DNA of 64,000 bases from Ramlibacter sp. (GCA_030695945.1 JAUYOG010000023.1:62001-126000), one strand, 5' to 3'; shown: positions 44,310 to 53,832, counted from the first letter of the stretch. Notes: generated from the letters alone by a model not told the origin. Numbers and translations are program-made.

Positions 44310-45323
44310 ATGACCATTGAACATCCTGTGCTGCGCCTGGGCCTCGCCGGTTTCTCGGCACGGGAGCAGGACGAGATCAGGGCGGCCGTTCCGGCCGTCG
44401 CCCCGGGAGTGCCGTGGGTGCTGGCCGAACTCGGCGACGCCGATGCATGGTGGGTGAATGGCTCGCGACTGCGCATGCTGGACGAGGCGACGGTCAAGGT
44501 CGCCGCTGCGGAGGCGACGGCCCGATCCCTGCGCCTGCGGTTGCCCGACATCGACCGGCCGGTGGCGTTCACGCTGCCGCTCTCCTGCGAGGGGTTGCCG
44601 CCCGCGTACACCCTGGACGTCGCGTCGGGCGACAGCATGGCGGCTGTTCTCGGCAAGTTCGAGGACTGGCTGTCGCCCCTGACGGCGCAGTTGTGCCTGG
44701 CCTCGCACATCGTCGAGCACCAGGCCGCGCTGGGCAGCGGCATCTTCGAGGTGAGGCTGGACGGGCGGCTCCTCGCGGTGGTCGACATGCATGGCGAGGC
44801 CGGCGTGCTGCCCGGCACCGGGCCGGCGGATTTCGAGGATGCCGAATGGCGGCGGCGGGCCTCGCGCCACGTGCCCGAGGACCTCGCGCACGCCAGCATG
44901 TCGCAGCTGATGTGGCAATACAGCGTCCGCACCCAGCGGGACTTGCTCCCGCGCCATTACCGCACGGGCTTGCTCTATTTCCGGCGTCCGCCGCGGCTGC
45001 CGAACCGCCTCCTGCGCGACTCCCACCTGTTGCTGATGCGCGAGCTGGCGGGCGGGCCGGCGAGCTTCCAGGCGCTGCAGCGCGCTACCGGCCTGCACCC
45101 CGCCCGGCTTGCCCAGGACCTGGCCGCCCTGTATTTCGTCGGAACGATCACCTCGAACCCGAAGCGGGCGCCCCTGTACCAGCTGCCCCGCGCCGACCAC
45201 GTCGACCTGGCCACTGCGCACAGCAGCCTGCCTTCGGGCCTGGACTCCGGACTGCCGCGAGAGGACGGTCGCGCAGCCAGCCGGTCCGACTTGACGGCGC
45301 CGGCACCCCTTGAACGGCATTAG
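44310..45323 (+). CDS. Unknown protein, tandem paralogue 1
   Basis: A protein of 337 residues, not recognised. It is clearly homologous to the next gene. Shared blocks are GDADAWWVNG (about residues 42-51), DRPVAFTLPL (about 82-91), LLPRHYRTGLLYFRRPPRLPNRLLRDSHLLLMREL (about 215-249) and the C-terminal DLTAPAPLER. The N-terminal 50 residues have the beta-alpha-beta look of a degenerate receiver-type domain (LRLGLAGFSAREQDEIRAAV). The region about 240-290 (FQALQRATGLHPARLAQDLAALYFVGTI) looks like a winged helix. Both domain guesses are inference. It has its own candidate promoter and a 119-bp gap to paralogue 2. Confidence 0.75.
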   Translation: MTIEHPVLRLGLAGFSAREQDEIRAAVPAVAPGVPWVLAELGDADAWWVNGSRLRMLDEATVKVAAAEATARSLRLRLPDIDRPVAFTLPLSCEGLPPAYTLDVASGDSMAAVLGKFEDWLSPLTAQLCLASHIVEHQAALGSGIFEVRLDGRLLAVVDMHGEAGVLPGTGPADFEDAEWRRRASRHVPEDLAHASMSQLMWQYSVRTQRDLLPRHYRTGLLYFRRPPRLPNRLLRDSHLLLMRELAGGPASFQALQRATGLHPARLAQDLAALYFVGTITSNPKRAPLYQLPRADHVDLATAHSSLPSGLDSGLPREDGRAASRSDLTAPAPLERH

Positions 45324-45442
45324 CCGCGGGGCCGGTTTTCTCCCCCAAATGGGGGGCGACGGGTGCAGCCGGACGCGCCATGATGGGGCGGCGAGGCGGG
45401 GGCGCCTCGGTATGAAAGCACCAATAACAAGGAAGTACCCCG

Positions 45443-46501
45443 GTGAGAGAAGAAAAGACAGCCGGCGCAGCTGTGGAGCAGCCGATCCTCTGGCTTGGCA
45501 TGGCGGGCTTCGCTCCGCAGGAGCGGACCGTGCTCGAGGCTTCGCTGGACCGCTACGGCGGCCTGCCGCGCTGGCGTCCCAGCGCGTTCGGGGATGCCGA
45601 CGCCTGGTGGGTGAACGGCGCCAAGGTGCGGCCGACACCGGAAGGCAACCTGAAGGTCTCGCCCGGGATGCCCACCGAGCACACGCTGAACCTCAACCCC
45701 AGCGAAGTCGACCGGCCGATCGCCTTCGCCTTGCCGCTGGTCGGTGACGACTTCGAGCCGAGGTATACCTTCGACCCCGTGTCGCAGCCCAGCATCGACG
45801 GCGTGCTGTCGCAGTTCGACCATTGGCTCTGGCTTGTCCGCGCGCAATTCGTGCTGGGGGCGCAGATCATCGACCGCGCCACGACGCTGCGCCGCGACGT
45901 TTATCACGTGGGCCACGCCGGCAGGCTGCTTGCGGTGCTCGATTTTCACCACGGCAAGGCGGCGCTCGCGCCACGCGCGCATCCTGTCGACCTCTGGCAG
46001 GCCCAATGGCTCAAGCGTCCGATCGGGGCCCATGGCCTGCCCGAAAGTTTCGTGCCGATGACGCCTGCGCACCTGACCTGGACGTACGTGCGGCGCACGG
46101 ATCGCAACATGCTGCCCGAGCGCTACCGCACGCAGACGATCTACTACCGCCATGTTCCGGGCGTTCCCCTGTGGTGGCTGCGGGACTCGCAGCTCATGCT
46201 GCTGCGGGAGCTCTCGGCCGAGCCCGGGACCATCGAGGCACTGCGACAGCGCACCGGCTTGCCGCTCGGGACCATCGAGCACGACCTGAGTTGCCTCTAT
46301 TACGCCTACGCCATCACGACCACCCGGGAGAAGGCTGCGGCGCCAGTTGCCTCGCCGCACGAACGCCAGGCGCCTTCTTCCCAATCGATGATGGATTCGG
46401 TGTTCAGCAACCAGTCGCGCCCGTCGCAGCCGCATCGCGACCTGACGGCGCCCGCGCTGCTGGAACGACGGAAGCCCGCCGACCCGGACCCGGCGGACTA
46501 G
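45443..46501 (+). CDS. Unknown protein, tandem paralogue 2
   Basis: A protein of 352 residues paralogous to the preceding gene. It shares the N-terminal block ILWLGMAGFAPQERTVLEASL, GDADAWWVNG, DRPIAFALPL and LPERYRTQTIYYRHVPGVPLWWLRDSQLMLLRELSAEPGTIEALRQRTGLPLGTIEHDLSCLYYAYAIT. The end DLTAPALLER is followed by a short charged tail. The segment before the tail (about 300-335) is Ser/Gln-rich and probably disordered, so the kept C-terminal motif may be a docking peptide. The start is GTG 45443, with AAGGAAG about 9 bases upstream. The stop TAG shares CTAG with the convergent mpl stop. Function unknown. Confidence 0.75.
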   Translation: MREEKTAGAAVEQPILWLGMAGFAPQERTVLEASLDRYGGLPRWRPSAFGDADAWWVNGAKVRPTPEGNLKVSPGMPTEHTLNLNPSEVDRPIAFALPLVGDDFEPRYTFDPVSQPSIDGVLSQFDHWLWLVRAQFVLGAQIIDRATTLRRDVYHVGHAGRLLAVLDFHHGKAALAPRAHPVDLWQAQWLKRPIGAHGLPESFVPMTPAHLTWTYVRRTDRNMLPERYRTQTIYYRHVPGVPLWWLRDSQLMLLRELSAEPGTIEALRQRTGLPLGTIEHDLSCLYYAYAITTTREKAAAPVASPHERQAPSSQSMMDSVFSNQSRPSQPHRDLTAPALLERRKPADPDPAD

Positions 46502-47883
46502 GCTGCTTCGCGCTGCGGCGCCGCCAGCGCGCCCAGCAGCTTCGCGTGCACGTCCCCGAAGCCGCCGTTGCTCATGCACAGGATGTGGTCACCGGGGCGG
46601 GCCACCTGCGCGACTTCCCGCACCACCTCATCGATGGAGGCGCACACCCGGGCCCGCCCGCCCATGGGCGCGAGCGCTTCCGCCGCGTCCCATTCGAGGC
46701 CGCCACTGTGGCAGAAGGAAAGGTCCGCCTGCTCGAGGCTCCAGGGCAGCTGCGCCTTCATGGCGCCGAGCTTCATGGTGTTGCTGCGCGGCTCGAACAC
46801 CGCGAGGATCCGTTGCGCGCCCACCTTGCGGCGCAGGCCATCGACGGTCGTGCGGATCGCCGTAGGATGGTGGGCGAAATCGTCGTACACCGTGACGCCG
46901 GCGACGCTGCCCCGCACCTCCATGCGCCGCTTGACATTGCGGAACTCGCGCAGCGCGCGGGCGGCGGCTTCCGGCGGGACGCCGACATGCTCGGCGGCGG
47001 CGATCGCTGCCAGCGCGTTGAGCTGGTTGTGCACGCCGGTGAGCTCCCACTCCACGCGGGCGACCGGCTTGCCGCGTTCCAGCACGTCGAAGCTGTGCGG
47101 CTCGCCTTGCGCGCAGAAATCGCTCACGGCGGCGCCGAAGCTGCGCAGCTCGCTCCAGCACCCCATGTTCAGCACGCGCTGCACGCTCTCCTCCAGGCCG
47201 TTCGCGATCACCCGCCCGCTGGACGGCACGGTGCGCACCAAGTGGTGGAACTGCCTCTCGATCGCCGGCAGGTCGTCGAAGATGTCGGCGTGGTCGAACT
47301 CGAGGTTGTTGAGGATGGCCGTTCGCGGGCGGTAATGGACGAACTTGCTGCGCTTGTCGAAGAATGCCGTGTCGTACTCGTCGGCCTCGATCACGAAGCT
47401 CTTGCCTTGCCCCAGCCGGGCCGAGATGCCGAAATTGGTAGGCACGCCGCCGACCAGGAAGCCGGGCTGCAGCCCTGCGTGTTCCAGGATCCAGGCGAGC
47501 ATGGACGTGGTGCTGGTCTTGCCGTGCGTCCCGGCCACCGCCAGCACATGCCGGCCCTGCAGCACGTGCTCGGACAGCCACTGGGGCCCGCTGGTGTAGG
47601 GCAAGCCGGCATCGAGTATGGCCTCCATCAGCGGGTAGCGCGGCGTGCCGTCGGGCTTGCGCGCGCGTGACACGACGTTGCCCACGATCCAGGCGTCGGC
47701 CTGCAGCGCGAGCTGGTCGGCACCGAAGCCTTCGATGAGGTCGATGCCCAGCGCGCGCAACTGGTCGCTCATGGGCGGGTACACGCCGGCGTCGCAGCCC
47801 GTGACCTTGTGGCCCGCCTCGCGGGCTAGTGCGGCAAGGCCTCCCATGAACGTGCCGCAGATGCCGAGGATATGGATGTGCAT
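46498..47883 (-). CDS. mpl: UDP-MurNAc:L-Ala-gamma-D-Glu-meso-DAP ligase Mpl
   Basis: A murein-recycling ligase that attaches recovered tripeptide to UDP-MurNAc; 461 residues (E. coli 457). The start MHIHILGICGTFMGGLA is diagnostic. The ATP loop AGTHGKTSTTSMLAWIL, EADEYDTAFFDKRSKFVHYRP, NLEFDHADIFDDL and DDFAHHPTAIRTT follow. The track ORF starts 30 codons too early, inside element A; ATG 47883 fits the family N-terminus. It is related to murC in the dcw cluster and feeds the same pool of UDP-MurNAc-tripeptide. Confidence 0.95.
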   Translation of the reverse strand: MHIHILGICGTFMGGLAALAREAGHKVTGCDAGVYPPMSDQLRALGIDLIEGFGADQLALQADAWIVGNVVSRARKPDGTPRYPLMEAILDAGLPYTSGPQWLSEHVLQGRHVLAVAGTHGKTSTTSMLAWILEHAGLQPGFLVGGVPTNFGISARLGQGKSFVIEADEYDTAFFDKRSKFVHYRPRTAILNNLEFDHADIFDDLPAIERQFHHLVRTVPSSGRVIANGLEESVQRVLNMGCWSELRSFGAAVSDFCAQGEPHSFDVLERGKPVARVEWELTGVHNQLNALAAIAAAEHVGVPPEAAARALREFRNVKRRMEVRGSVAGVTVYDDFAHHPTAIRTTVDGLRRKVGAQRILAVFEPRSNTMKLGAMKAQLPWSLEQADLSFCHSGGLEWDAAEALAPMGGRARVCASIDEVVREVAQVARPGDHILCMSNGGFGDVHAKLLGALAAPQREAA

Positions 47884-47921
47884 CGAGCGATTATCCAAGC
47901 TTCGTCGCAGGAACTGAGCGA

Positions 47922-47994
47922 CGCCGGGCCGCCCCAAGGCGCGAACGCCCCCTCGGGGGGCAGCGAACCACACGCAGTGGGGAGCGTGGGGGCC
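47922..47994 (-). repeat. Dispersed palindromic element A, copy 5
   Basis: CGCCGGGCCGCCCCAAGGCGCGAACGCCCCCTCGGGGGGCAGCG...GAGCGTGGGGGCC, between mpl and the acyl-CoA ligase. Its first 40 or so bases match the copy inside ftsL almost exactly. Confidence 0.7.
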
Positions 47995-47997
47995 ATG

Positions 47998-49629
47998 CTA
48001 TTTCGGGAAGCGCTCGCGTAACTTCATCTTCCAGAACTTGCCCGTCGATGTCCGCGGGACGGCCTCGATGAATTCATAACGATCGGGCAGCTGCCACTTG
48101 GCGAAACTCTGGCGCAGCAGGTGGGCATTGAAATCCCCGGGCGTTGCCGACTGGCCCGGGCGCAGCACCACGCAGGCGAGCGGCCGCTCGCTCCATTTTT
48201 CGTCGGGGATGGCGATCACCGCTGCCTCGGCGACCGCCGGGTGCGCCATGATGGCGTTCTCCAGGTCCACCGAGCTGATCCACTCGCCGCCGGACTTGAT
48301 CAGGTCCTTGGTGCGGTCCGAGATCTTCACGAAGCCCAAGGGGTCCACCGAGGCGACGTCGCCCGTGCGCAGCCACCCGTCGGCCGTGAATTTCTCCGCC
48401 TCCACCGGCACCTCATGGTAGCTCGCCGTGATGAAGGGCCCGCGCACCTGGATCTCGCCGACGCTCTTGCCGTCCCAGGGCTGGTCGCCGCCGGTGTCGC
48501 CGCGAACCCGCAGGTCCACCAGCGGCACCGGGACGCCCGCCATCGCGGCGCGGCGGTAGCGCTCGTCGGCGCTGGCGTCGCGCAGTTCGGCACGCGGGTA
48601 CGAGATGGTGCAGACCGGCGAGGTTTCCGTCATGCCCCAGCCCTGCAGGATCCAGATGCCGTGCCTGTCGAACGCGCGGATCAACGCTTCGGGCACGGCG
48701 GCGCCGCCGACCAGCGACCGCATGCCGCGCGGGAGCTTCCAGCGGCCGTGATGGGGCGACCCCTCGGCCTGCGCGGCGTCGTAAGTCTGGATCAGGCTCA
48801 TCCAGATGGTGGGCACGCCCAGCGACAGGGTCGGCGGCTCCTGCTGGATCAGGTCCAGCAGGTCCTCCGGATGCAGGTGCGGTCCGGGGAAGACCAGCTT
48901 CACGCCCATCATCACCGCGCCATAAGGCATGCCCCAGCTGTTGGCGTGGAACATGGGTGTCACCGGCAGGACGACGTCGGTGCCACGCAGGCCCCAGAAG
49001 TCGCCCAGGCTCGCCACCAGGGTGTGCAGGATGGTGGAGCGGTGGGAGTACGCGACGCCCTTGGGCCGGCCGGTGGTGCCGGACGTGTAGCACATGGCCA
49101 CCGGGTCGTTCTCGTCGTGCTCGGCGTACTCGAAGCCGTCCGGGTCGGCCACATCGAGCAACGCCTGGTAGTCGGCAAATTCCGGGGCGACGGGTGCGCC
49201 GGAGAAGGGAAAGACGATGACCTTCTCGAACTTGTGCAGGTGCGCGAACTGCCTGTACAGCGGCAGCAGGACGTCGTCGATCACGAGGAACCGGTCCTTC
49301 GCGTTGCCGGCGATCCAGCCGACCTCGTCCGGCGAAAGACGCAGGTTCAGCGTGTGCATGACGCCGCCGGCCGCGGGGATGCCGAAATAGCATTCCAGGT
49401 GGGCGTGGTGGTTCCAGCACAGCGTCGCAACCCGGTCGCCCTTCTTAAGGCCGAGCTTTTGCAGGGCGGCGCCGAGCGCGCGGGTGCGGCGGTAGAACTC
49501 GCCGTAGGTGTGCCGGCGCAAGGATTTGTCGGGCAGGCGCGAGACGATCTCGTTGCCGCCGAAGAGCTTTCCCGCTCGCTCGAGCAGGTGATTGAGCGAG
49601 AGGGGAACATCCATCATCGTGCTTTGCAT
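47998..49629 (-). CDS. Long-chain fatty-acid--CoA ligase family protein
   Basis: An AMP-forming acyl-CoA synthetase of 543 residues. The ATP/AMP signature is YTSGTTGRPKGVAYSH (about residues 184-199). The A5 motif is GWGMTETSP and the A8 hinge region is DGWLRTGDVASVDPLGFVKISDRTKDLIKSGGEWIS. The catalytic Lys near the C-terminus is in TSTGKFWK. The subfamily resembles medium/long-chain ligases of the AlkK/FadD3 kind; the acyl group is not determined. GGAG precedes the ATG at 49629. It is divergent from the next gene with a 55-bp gap that must hold both promoters. Confidence 0.88.
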   Translation of the reverse strand: MQSTMMDVPLSLNHLLERAGKLFGGNEIVSRLPDKSLRRHTYGEFYRRTRALGAALQKLGLKKGDRVATLCWNHHAHLECYFGIPAAGGVMHTLNLRLSPDEVGWIAGNAKDRFLVIDDVLLPLYRQFAHLHKFEKVIVFPFSGAPVAPEFADYQALLDVADPDGFEYAEHDENDPVAMCYTSGTTGRPKGVAYSHRSTILHTLVASLGDFWGLRGTDVVLPVTPMFHANSWGMPYGAVMMGVKLVFPGPHLHPEDLLDLIQQEPPTLSLGVPTIWMSLIQTYDAAQAEGSPHHGRWKLPRGMRSLVGGAAVPEALIRAFDRHGIWILQGWGMTETSPVCTISYPRAELRDASADERYRRAAMAGVPVPLVDLRVRGDTGGDQPWDGKSVGEIQVRGPFITASYHEVPVEAEKFTADGWLRTGDVASVDPLGFVKISDRTKDLIKSGGEWISSVDLENAIMAHPAVAEAAVIAIPDEKWSERPLACVVLRPGQSATPGDFNAHLLRQSFAKWQLPDRYEFIEAVPRTSTGKFWKMKLRERFPK

Positions 49630-49684
49630 GCCGGTCTCCTTATGGAGAGCACTGTACGGCCCGGGCGGGCGTGATCAATGCAGA

Positions 49685-50287
49685 ATGACCCCTATGGAAA
49701 GCGCGAAGTCGGAGATCGCCGCGACAGCGGCACGGATGGTGGTGGAGGAGGGCCTGGAATACGGCCCCGCCAAGCGGCGGGCGGTGCGCCAGCTCGGCCT
49801 GAACAGCCGCAGCGCCTTGCCCGACAACGATGCCCTCGAGGAGGCGGTCCGCGAGTACATCGAGCTTTTCTGCGCCGACACCCAGCCTGTGGAATTGGCC
49901 GCGTTGCGCAAGCTGGCGCTGACCTGGATGGAGCGGTTGGCCCAGTTCCGGCCTTACCTGGGCGGCGCGGTCTGGCACGGGACGGCCACGCGGCTGTCCG
50001 ACATTTATATCCAGCTGTTCTGCGACGACCCGAAATCGGCCGAGATGGCGTTGATCGAGAACAAGGTCGACTACGTGCCCCGCACGGTCACGGGCCTCAA
50101 TGGCGAGCCGGTCGAGGCGCTGAGCCTGTCGAGCATCAGCCGGGAGCTTGGTGAACCCATCGGCGTCCACCTGCTGATTTACGACCACGACGACGTTCGA
50201 GGCGCACTGAAGCCTGATGCCAAGGGCCGGACCCCGCGTGGGGACATCGCCGCGGTCCGCGCGCTGGTGGAGAATCGGGCGCCATGA
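49685..50287 (+). CDS. Conserved protein of unknown function upstream of a TlpA-like gene
   Basis: A protein of 200 residues (or 197 from the ATG at 49694). The N-terminal half is helical (AATAARMVVEEGLEYGPAKRRAVRQLGL). The C-terminal half contains WHGTATRLSDIYIQLFCDDPKSAEMALIENKVDYVP, which has the look of a small nucleotidyltransferase-like fold, but key catalytic residues are not evident. I do not recognise the family. The stop overlaps the ATG of the thioredoxin-like gene (ATGA), so the two are probably coupled. Confidence 0.75.
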   Translation: MTPMESAKSEIAATAARMVVEEGLEYGPAKRRAVRQLGLNSRSALPDNDALEEAVREYIELFCADTQPVELAALRKLALTWMERLAQFRPYLGGAVWHGTATRLSDIYIQLFCDDPKSAEMALIENKVDYVPRTVTGLNGEPVEALSLSSISRELGEPIGVHLLIYDHDDVRGALKPDAKGRTPRGDIAAVRALVENRAP

Positions 50288-50844
50288 ACGTCCAACCCGA
50301 AATCCCACCGGCTCCCGCCGATCCTGCGCGCCGCCGCCTTCTCTATGCCGGGGTCGCGGGGGCTGCGGCGCTCGCGGGTGCCGGCGCGGCGCTGTGGAAA
50401 TGGAGGGTCGAGGCAGGCCGGCGGGATGCAGCGGCCGTCCTCTGGCCGATGAGTTTCGACACCCCGACCGGTGCGACGCTGGCGATGCAATCGCTACGCG
50501 GCAAGCCGCTGGTGCTGAATTTCTGGGCCACCTGGTGCCCGCCGTGCGTGGAAGAGTTGCCGCTTCTGGACCGTTTCTACCGCGAAAATGCAGCTAAAAG
50601 CTGGCAAGTAGTCGGCTTGGCGATAGACCAGCCGAGTGCGGTGCGCAAGTTCCTCGAGCGCGCACCGGTCAGCTTTCCGATCGCCATCGCGGGCCTGGGG
50701 GGCACCGAACTGGGTCATGCATTGGGCAACCTGGGAGGCGGGCTGCCCTTCACGGTCGTCGTCGGCGCGGGTGGGGATGTGCTGCAGCGTAAAATGGGCC
50801 GGGTCACCGCCGCTGACCTGGCGGGCTGGACGCAGCTGCGATAG
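50284..50844 (+). CDS. TlpA/ResA-like thioredoxin-fold protein
   Basis: A membrane-anchored or exported thiol-disulfide protein of 186 residues. It starts with a Tat-like or lipid-free signal/anchor region (PARRRLLYAGVAGAAALAGAGAALWKW, about 17-43). The active-site motif WATWCPPCVEEL (about residues 80-91) is intact. The cis-Pro region is GGLPFTVVV and the protein ends shortly after. Such proteins reduce periplasmic disulfides, for instance in cytochrome c maturation, but no ccm gene is adjacent. It is coupled to the upstream unknown gene. Confidence 0.85.
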   Translation: MNVQPEIPPAPADPARRRLLYAGVAGAAALAGAGAALWKWRVEAGRRDAAAVLWPMSFDTPTGATLAMQSLRGKPLVLNFWATWCPPCVEELPLLDRFYRENAAKSWQVVGLAIDQPSAVRKFLERAPVSFPIAIAGLGGTELGHALGNLGGGLPFTVVVGAGGDVLQRKMGRVTAADLAGWTQLR

Positions 50845-50985
50845 CGCAGTTCGTGCCGGGATGGGCTGGCCGCCGGTTCGTCAAGTGAAATGCTATAAAT
50901 AAACGAAAAATGGCTGCAGAAGCGTGAGTTAAGTGAATTTTGCTGTAAATTCGCCTTCCTTTCGTTCGCACGCGTTGGAGATCAA

Positions 50986-51435
50986 ATGGACTTGCGCAAA
51001 TTAAAGACGTTGATCGACCTGGTGTCGGAATCCAACGTTTCCGAGCTGGAGATCACCGAGGCCGAGGGCAAGGTTCGCATCGTCAAGGGTGGTGGCGCCT
51101 CGCCGCAGCCACTGGCCGGCCCGGCCATGGCGGTGGCTGCTCCCGCCGCTGCGCCCGCCATCGGCGCACCGGCCGCGGCCCCGGCCGCTCCCGTTCCGTC
51201 CGGCCACATCGTCAAGTCGCCCATGGTGGGCACCTTCTACCGGTCTTCGAGCCCCGGCGCCAAGCCGTTCGTCGAGATCGGAAGCCAGGTCAAGGAAGGC
51301 GAGACGATCTGCATCATCGAGGCGATGAAGATCCTCAACGAAATCGAGACCGACAAGGCCGGCACCATCGTCAAGATCCTGTGCGAAAACGGACAGGCCG
51401 TCGAATACGGGCAACCGCTGTTCGTGGTCGAGTAA
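50986..51435 (+). CDS. accB: Biotin carboxyl carrier protein of acetyl-CoA carboxylase
   Basis: BCCP, which carries biotin between the two half-reactions of acetyl-CoA carboxylase; 149 residues. The N-terminal helix ([33 protein letters not shown]) is followed by an Ala/Pro linker. The biotinyl domain follows, with the biotinylation motif [10 protein letters not shown] and the thumb region [25 protein letters not shown]. The preceding 140 bp are AT-rich (TGCTATAAATAAACG) and likely contain the promoter, but no single -35/-10 pair stands out. accC follows by 10 bp. Confidence 0.97.
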   Translation: MDLRKLKTLIDLVSESNVSELEITEAEGKVRIVKGGGASPQPLAGPAMAVAAPAAAPAIGAPAAAPAAPVPSGHIVKSPMVGTFYRSSSPGAKPFVEIGSQVKEGETICIIEAMKILNEIETDKAGTIVKILCENGQAVEYGQPLFVVE

Positions 51436-51445
51436 GCACTCCCTC

Positions 51446-52795
51446 ATGTTCAAGAAGATTCTTGTCGCCAACAGAGGCGAGATAGCCCTTCGTATCCAGC
51501 GCGCGTGCCGCGAACTCGGCGTCAAGGCCGTGATGGTCTATTCCGAGGCCGATCGCGAGGCCAAGTACGTGAAGCTGGCGGAGGAAGCGGTGTGCATCGG
51601 CCCGGCGCCTTCGCCCCAGAGCTACCTCAACATGCCGGCCATCATTTCGGCCGCCGAGGTGACCGACGCCGAGGCAATCCATCCGGGCTACGGCTTCCTG
51701 TCGGAGAACGCCGATTTCGCCGAGCGCGTCGAGAAGAGCGGCTTCCAGTTCATCGGCCCCACGCCCGAGAACATCCGCATCATGGGCGACAAGGTCTCGG
51801 CCAAGCAGGCGATGATCAAGGCGGGCGTGCCGTGCGTGCCCGGTTCCGAAGGCGAACTGCCGGACGACCCGGTGATGATCCGCCGCACGGCCAAGGCCGT
51901 GGGCTATCCGGTGATCATCAAGGCCGCCGGGGGCGGCGGCGGGCGTGGCATGCGCGTGGTGCACACCGAGGCGGCGCTGATCAACGCGGTGCAGATGACC
52001 AAGGCGGAAGCGGGCGCGGCATTCGGCAATGCGGCCGTCTACATGGAGAAGTTCCTGCAGAACCCGCGTCACATCGAGATCCAGATCCTGTCGGACAAGC
52101 ACAAGAACGCGGTGTACCTGGGCGAGCGCGATTGCTCCATGCAGCGCCGCCACCAGAAGATCATCGAGGAAGCCCCGGCACCGGGCATCCCGCGCAAGCT
52201 GATCGAGAAGATCGGCGAGCGCTGCGTCACGGCCTGCAAGAAGATCGGCTACCGCGGCGCGGGCACCTTCGAGTTCCTGTACGAGAACGGCGAGTTCTAT
52301 TTCATCGAGATGAATACGCGCGTCCAGGTGGAGCACCCCGTCACCGAGCTGATCAGCGGCGTGGACATCGTGAAGACGCAGATCATGGTGGCCGCCGGGG
52401 AGAAGCTGCCTTTCGCCCAGCGCGACATCACCTTGCGCGGCCACGCGATCGAATGCCGCGTGAACGCGGAGGACCCGTACAAGTTCGTGCCTTCGCCGGG
52501 TCGCATCACCATGTGGCACGCGCCGGGCGGCCCGGGCGTGCGAGTGGATTCCCACGTCTACACCAATTATTTCGTGCCGCCGAACTACGACTCGATGATC
52601 GGCAAGATCATCGTGCACGGCGACACGCGCGAGCAGGCCCTGGCGCGCATGCGCACCGCCCTGCTCGAAACCGTGGTGGAAGGCATCAACACCAACATCG
52701 CGCTGCACCGCGAGCTGATGGTGGACGCCAAGTTCATGGACGGCGGCACCAACATCCACTACCTGGAAGAGTGGCTGTCGCACCACAAGCGGTAG
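51446..52795 (+). CDS. accC: Biotin carboxylase subunit of acetyl-CoA carboxylase
   Basis: An ATP-grasp enzyme that carboxylates biotin on AccB; 449 residues (E. coli 449). The start [25 protein letters not shown] is typical. The ATP-binding glycine-rich loop [61 protein letters not shown] and CRVNAEDP are intact. It forms an operon with accB. Dispersed element B follows directly, then prmA. Confidence 0.98.
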   Translation: MFKKILVANRGEIALRIQRACRELGVKAVMVYSEADREAKYVKLAEEAVCIGPAPSPQSYLNMPAIISAAEVTDAEAIHPGYGFLSENADFAERVEKSGFQFIGPTPENIRIMGDKVSAKQAMIKAGVPCVPGSEGELPDDPVMIRRTAKAVGYPVIIKAAGGGGGRGMRVVHTEAALINAVQMTKAEAGAAFGNAAVYMEKFLQNPRHIEIQILSDKHKNAVYLGERDCSMQRRHQKIIEEAPAPGIPRKLIEKIGERCVTACKKIGYRGAGTFEFLYENGEFYFIEMNTRVQVEHPVTELISGVDIVKTQIMVAAGEKLPFAQRDITLRGHAIECRVNAEDPYKFVPSPGRITMWHAPGGPGVRVDSHVYTNYFVPPNYDSMIGKIIVHGDTREQALARMRTALLETVVEGINTNIALHRELMVDAKFMDGGTNIHYLEEWLSHHKR

Positions 52796-52804
52796 AAATG
52801 GCTC

Positions 52805-52890
52805 CCCCCCGAAGCGCCTACGGCGCCTCCCCCTCAAGGGGGCGCAACCAGCGGCCCGGCAAAGCCGGTTCCGCGGTTGCCCCCGAAAGG
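52805..52890 (+). repeat. Dispersed element B, copy 2
   Basis: CCCCCCGAAGCGCCTACGGCGCCTCCCCCTCAAGGGGG...CGGCCCGGCAAAGCCGGTTCCGCGGTTG. It is nearly identical to copy 1 at 37612, with compensating changes in the palindromes (GAAACC to AAAGCC). It fills the accC-prmA gap. Confidence 0.7.
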
Positions 52891-52898
52891 TCGCTTCT

Positions 52899-53780
52899 GT
52901 GTTCGAGTTGAGTCTGCTTTGCCCCGAGGACCGCATTGAAGTGGTGAGCGAGGCACTGGACGCGCTCGATGCCCTCAGCGTGTCCGTGGAGGACGCCGAC
53001 GCGCAGACCGACGCCGAGCAGGCGCTGTTCGGCGAGCCGGGCATGCCGCCGCCGAAGGAGGGCTGGCAGCGCTCCCGCGTGATTGCCCTGTTCGCGACCG
53101 ATGCCGCGGCCCGCGATGCTTTACGGTTGCTCGAAGTCCAGGATTTCTTCGGCAGCTGCAGGTTCCTCGGCGTGACGCCGGTGCCGGACCAGGATTGGGT
53201 GCGCCTCACGCAGTCGCAGTTCGCGCCGGTGGAGATCACGCCCGAATTCTGGATCGTGCCGACATGGCACGAGCCGCCCGCGCAGGCGCGGCAGGTGATC
53301 CGCCTGGATCCGGGCCTGGCCTTCGGCACGGGCACGCATCCCACCACCCGCATGTGCCTGCGCTGGATCGCGCGTCACGCGATGCGGGGCCAACGCGTGC
53401 TGGACTACGGCTGCGGCTCGGGCATCCTGGCGATCGGCGCCGCACGCTTCGGGGCCTCGCATATCGATGCGGTCGACATCGACCCGGCCGCCGTGCAATC
53501 CACCGTCGACAACGCCACCGCCAACGGGGTCCGGGTCAACGCGGGCCTTCCCGACAAGGCCGGGGGCCGCTACGACACCGTGCTGGCCAACATCCTCGCG
53601 ACGCCGCTCAAGGTGCTGGCGCCGCTCCTGTGCTCTTACGTGGCGCCAGGCGGCGCGCTGGTGCTGGCGGGCATCCTCGAGCGCCAGGCCGACGAACTCC
53701 GGGCCGCGTATGCACCTTTCGCCAGGCTCGACGTGGCCGATGCGGAGGATGGCTGGGTGCTGATGACGGCGACGCTCTGA
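52899..53780 (+). CDS. prmA: Ribosomal protein L11 methyltransferase
   Basis: PrmA trimethylates ribosomal protein L11; 293 residues (E. coli 293). The N-terminal substrate-binding domain (about 1-100) contains MFELSLLCPEDRIEVVSEALDALDALSVSVEDAD. The methyltransferase domain has DPGLAFGTGTHPTTRMCL, LDYGCGSGILAIGA (SAM loop, about 166-179), VDIDPAAV and LANILATPL (NxL-type motif). The start is a GTG at 52899, just after element B. The accBC-prmA order is common in proteobacteria. Confidence 0.95.
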   Translation: MFELSLLCPEDRIEVVSEALDALDALSVSVEDADAQTDAEQALFGEPGMPPPKEGWQRSRVIALFATDAAARDALRLLEVQDFFGSCRFLGVTPVPDQDWVRLTQSQFAPVEITPEFWIVPTWHEPPAQARQVIRLDPGLAFGTGTHPTTRMCLRWIARHAMRGQRVLDYGCGSGILAIGAARFGASHIDAVDIDPAAVQSTVDNATANGVRVNAGLPDKAGGRYDTVLANILATPLKVLAPLLCSYVAPGGALVLAGILERQADELRAAYAPFARLDVADAEDGWVLMTATL

Positions 53781-53832
53781 GTTCGACGCCAGGGCGGCGG
53801 GGGCGCGCTGGCTACAATCGCGGGCTGATGCC

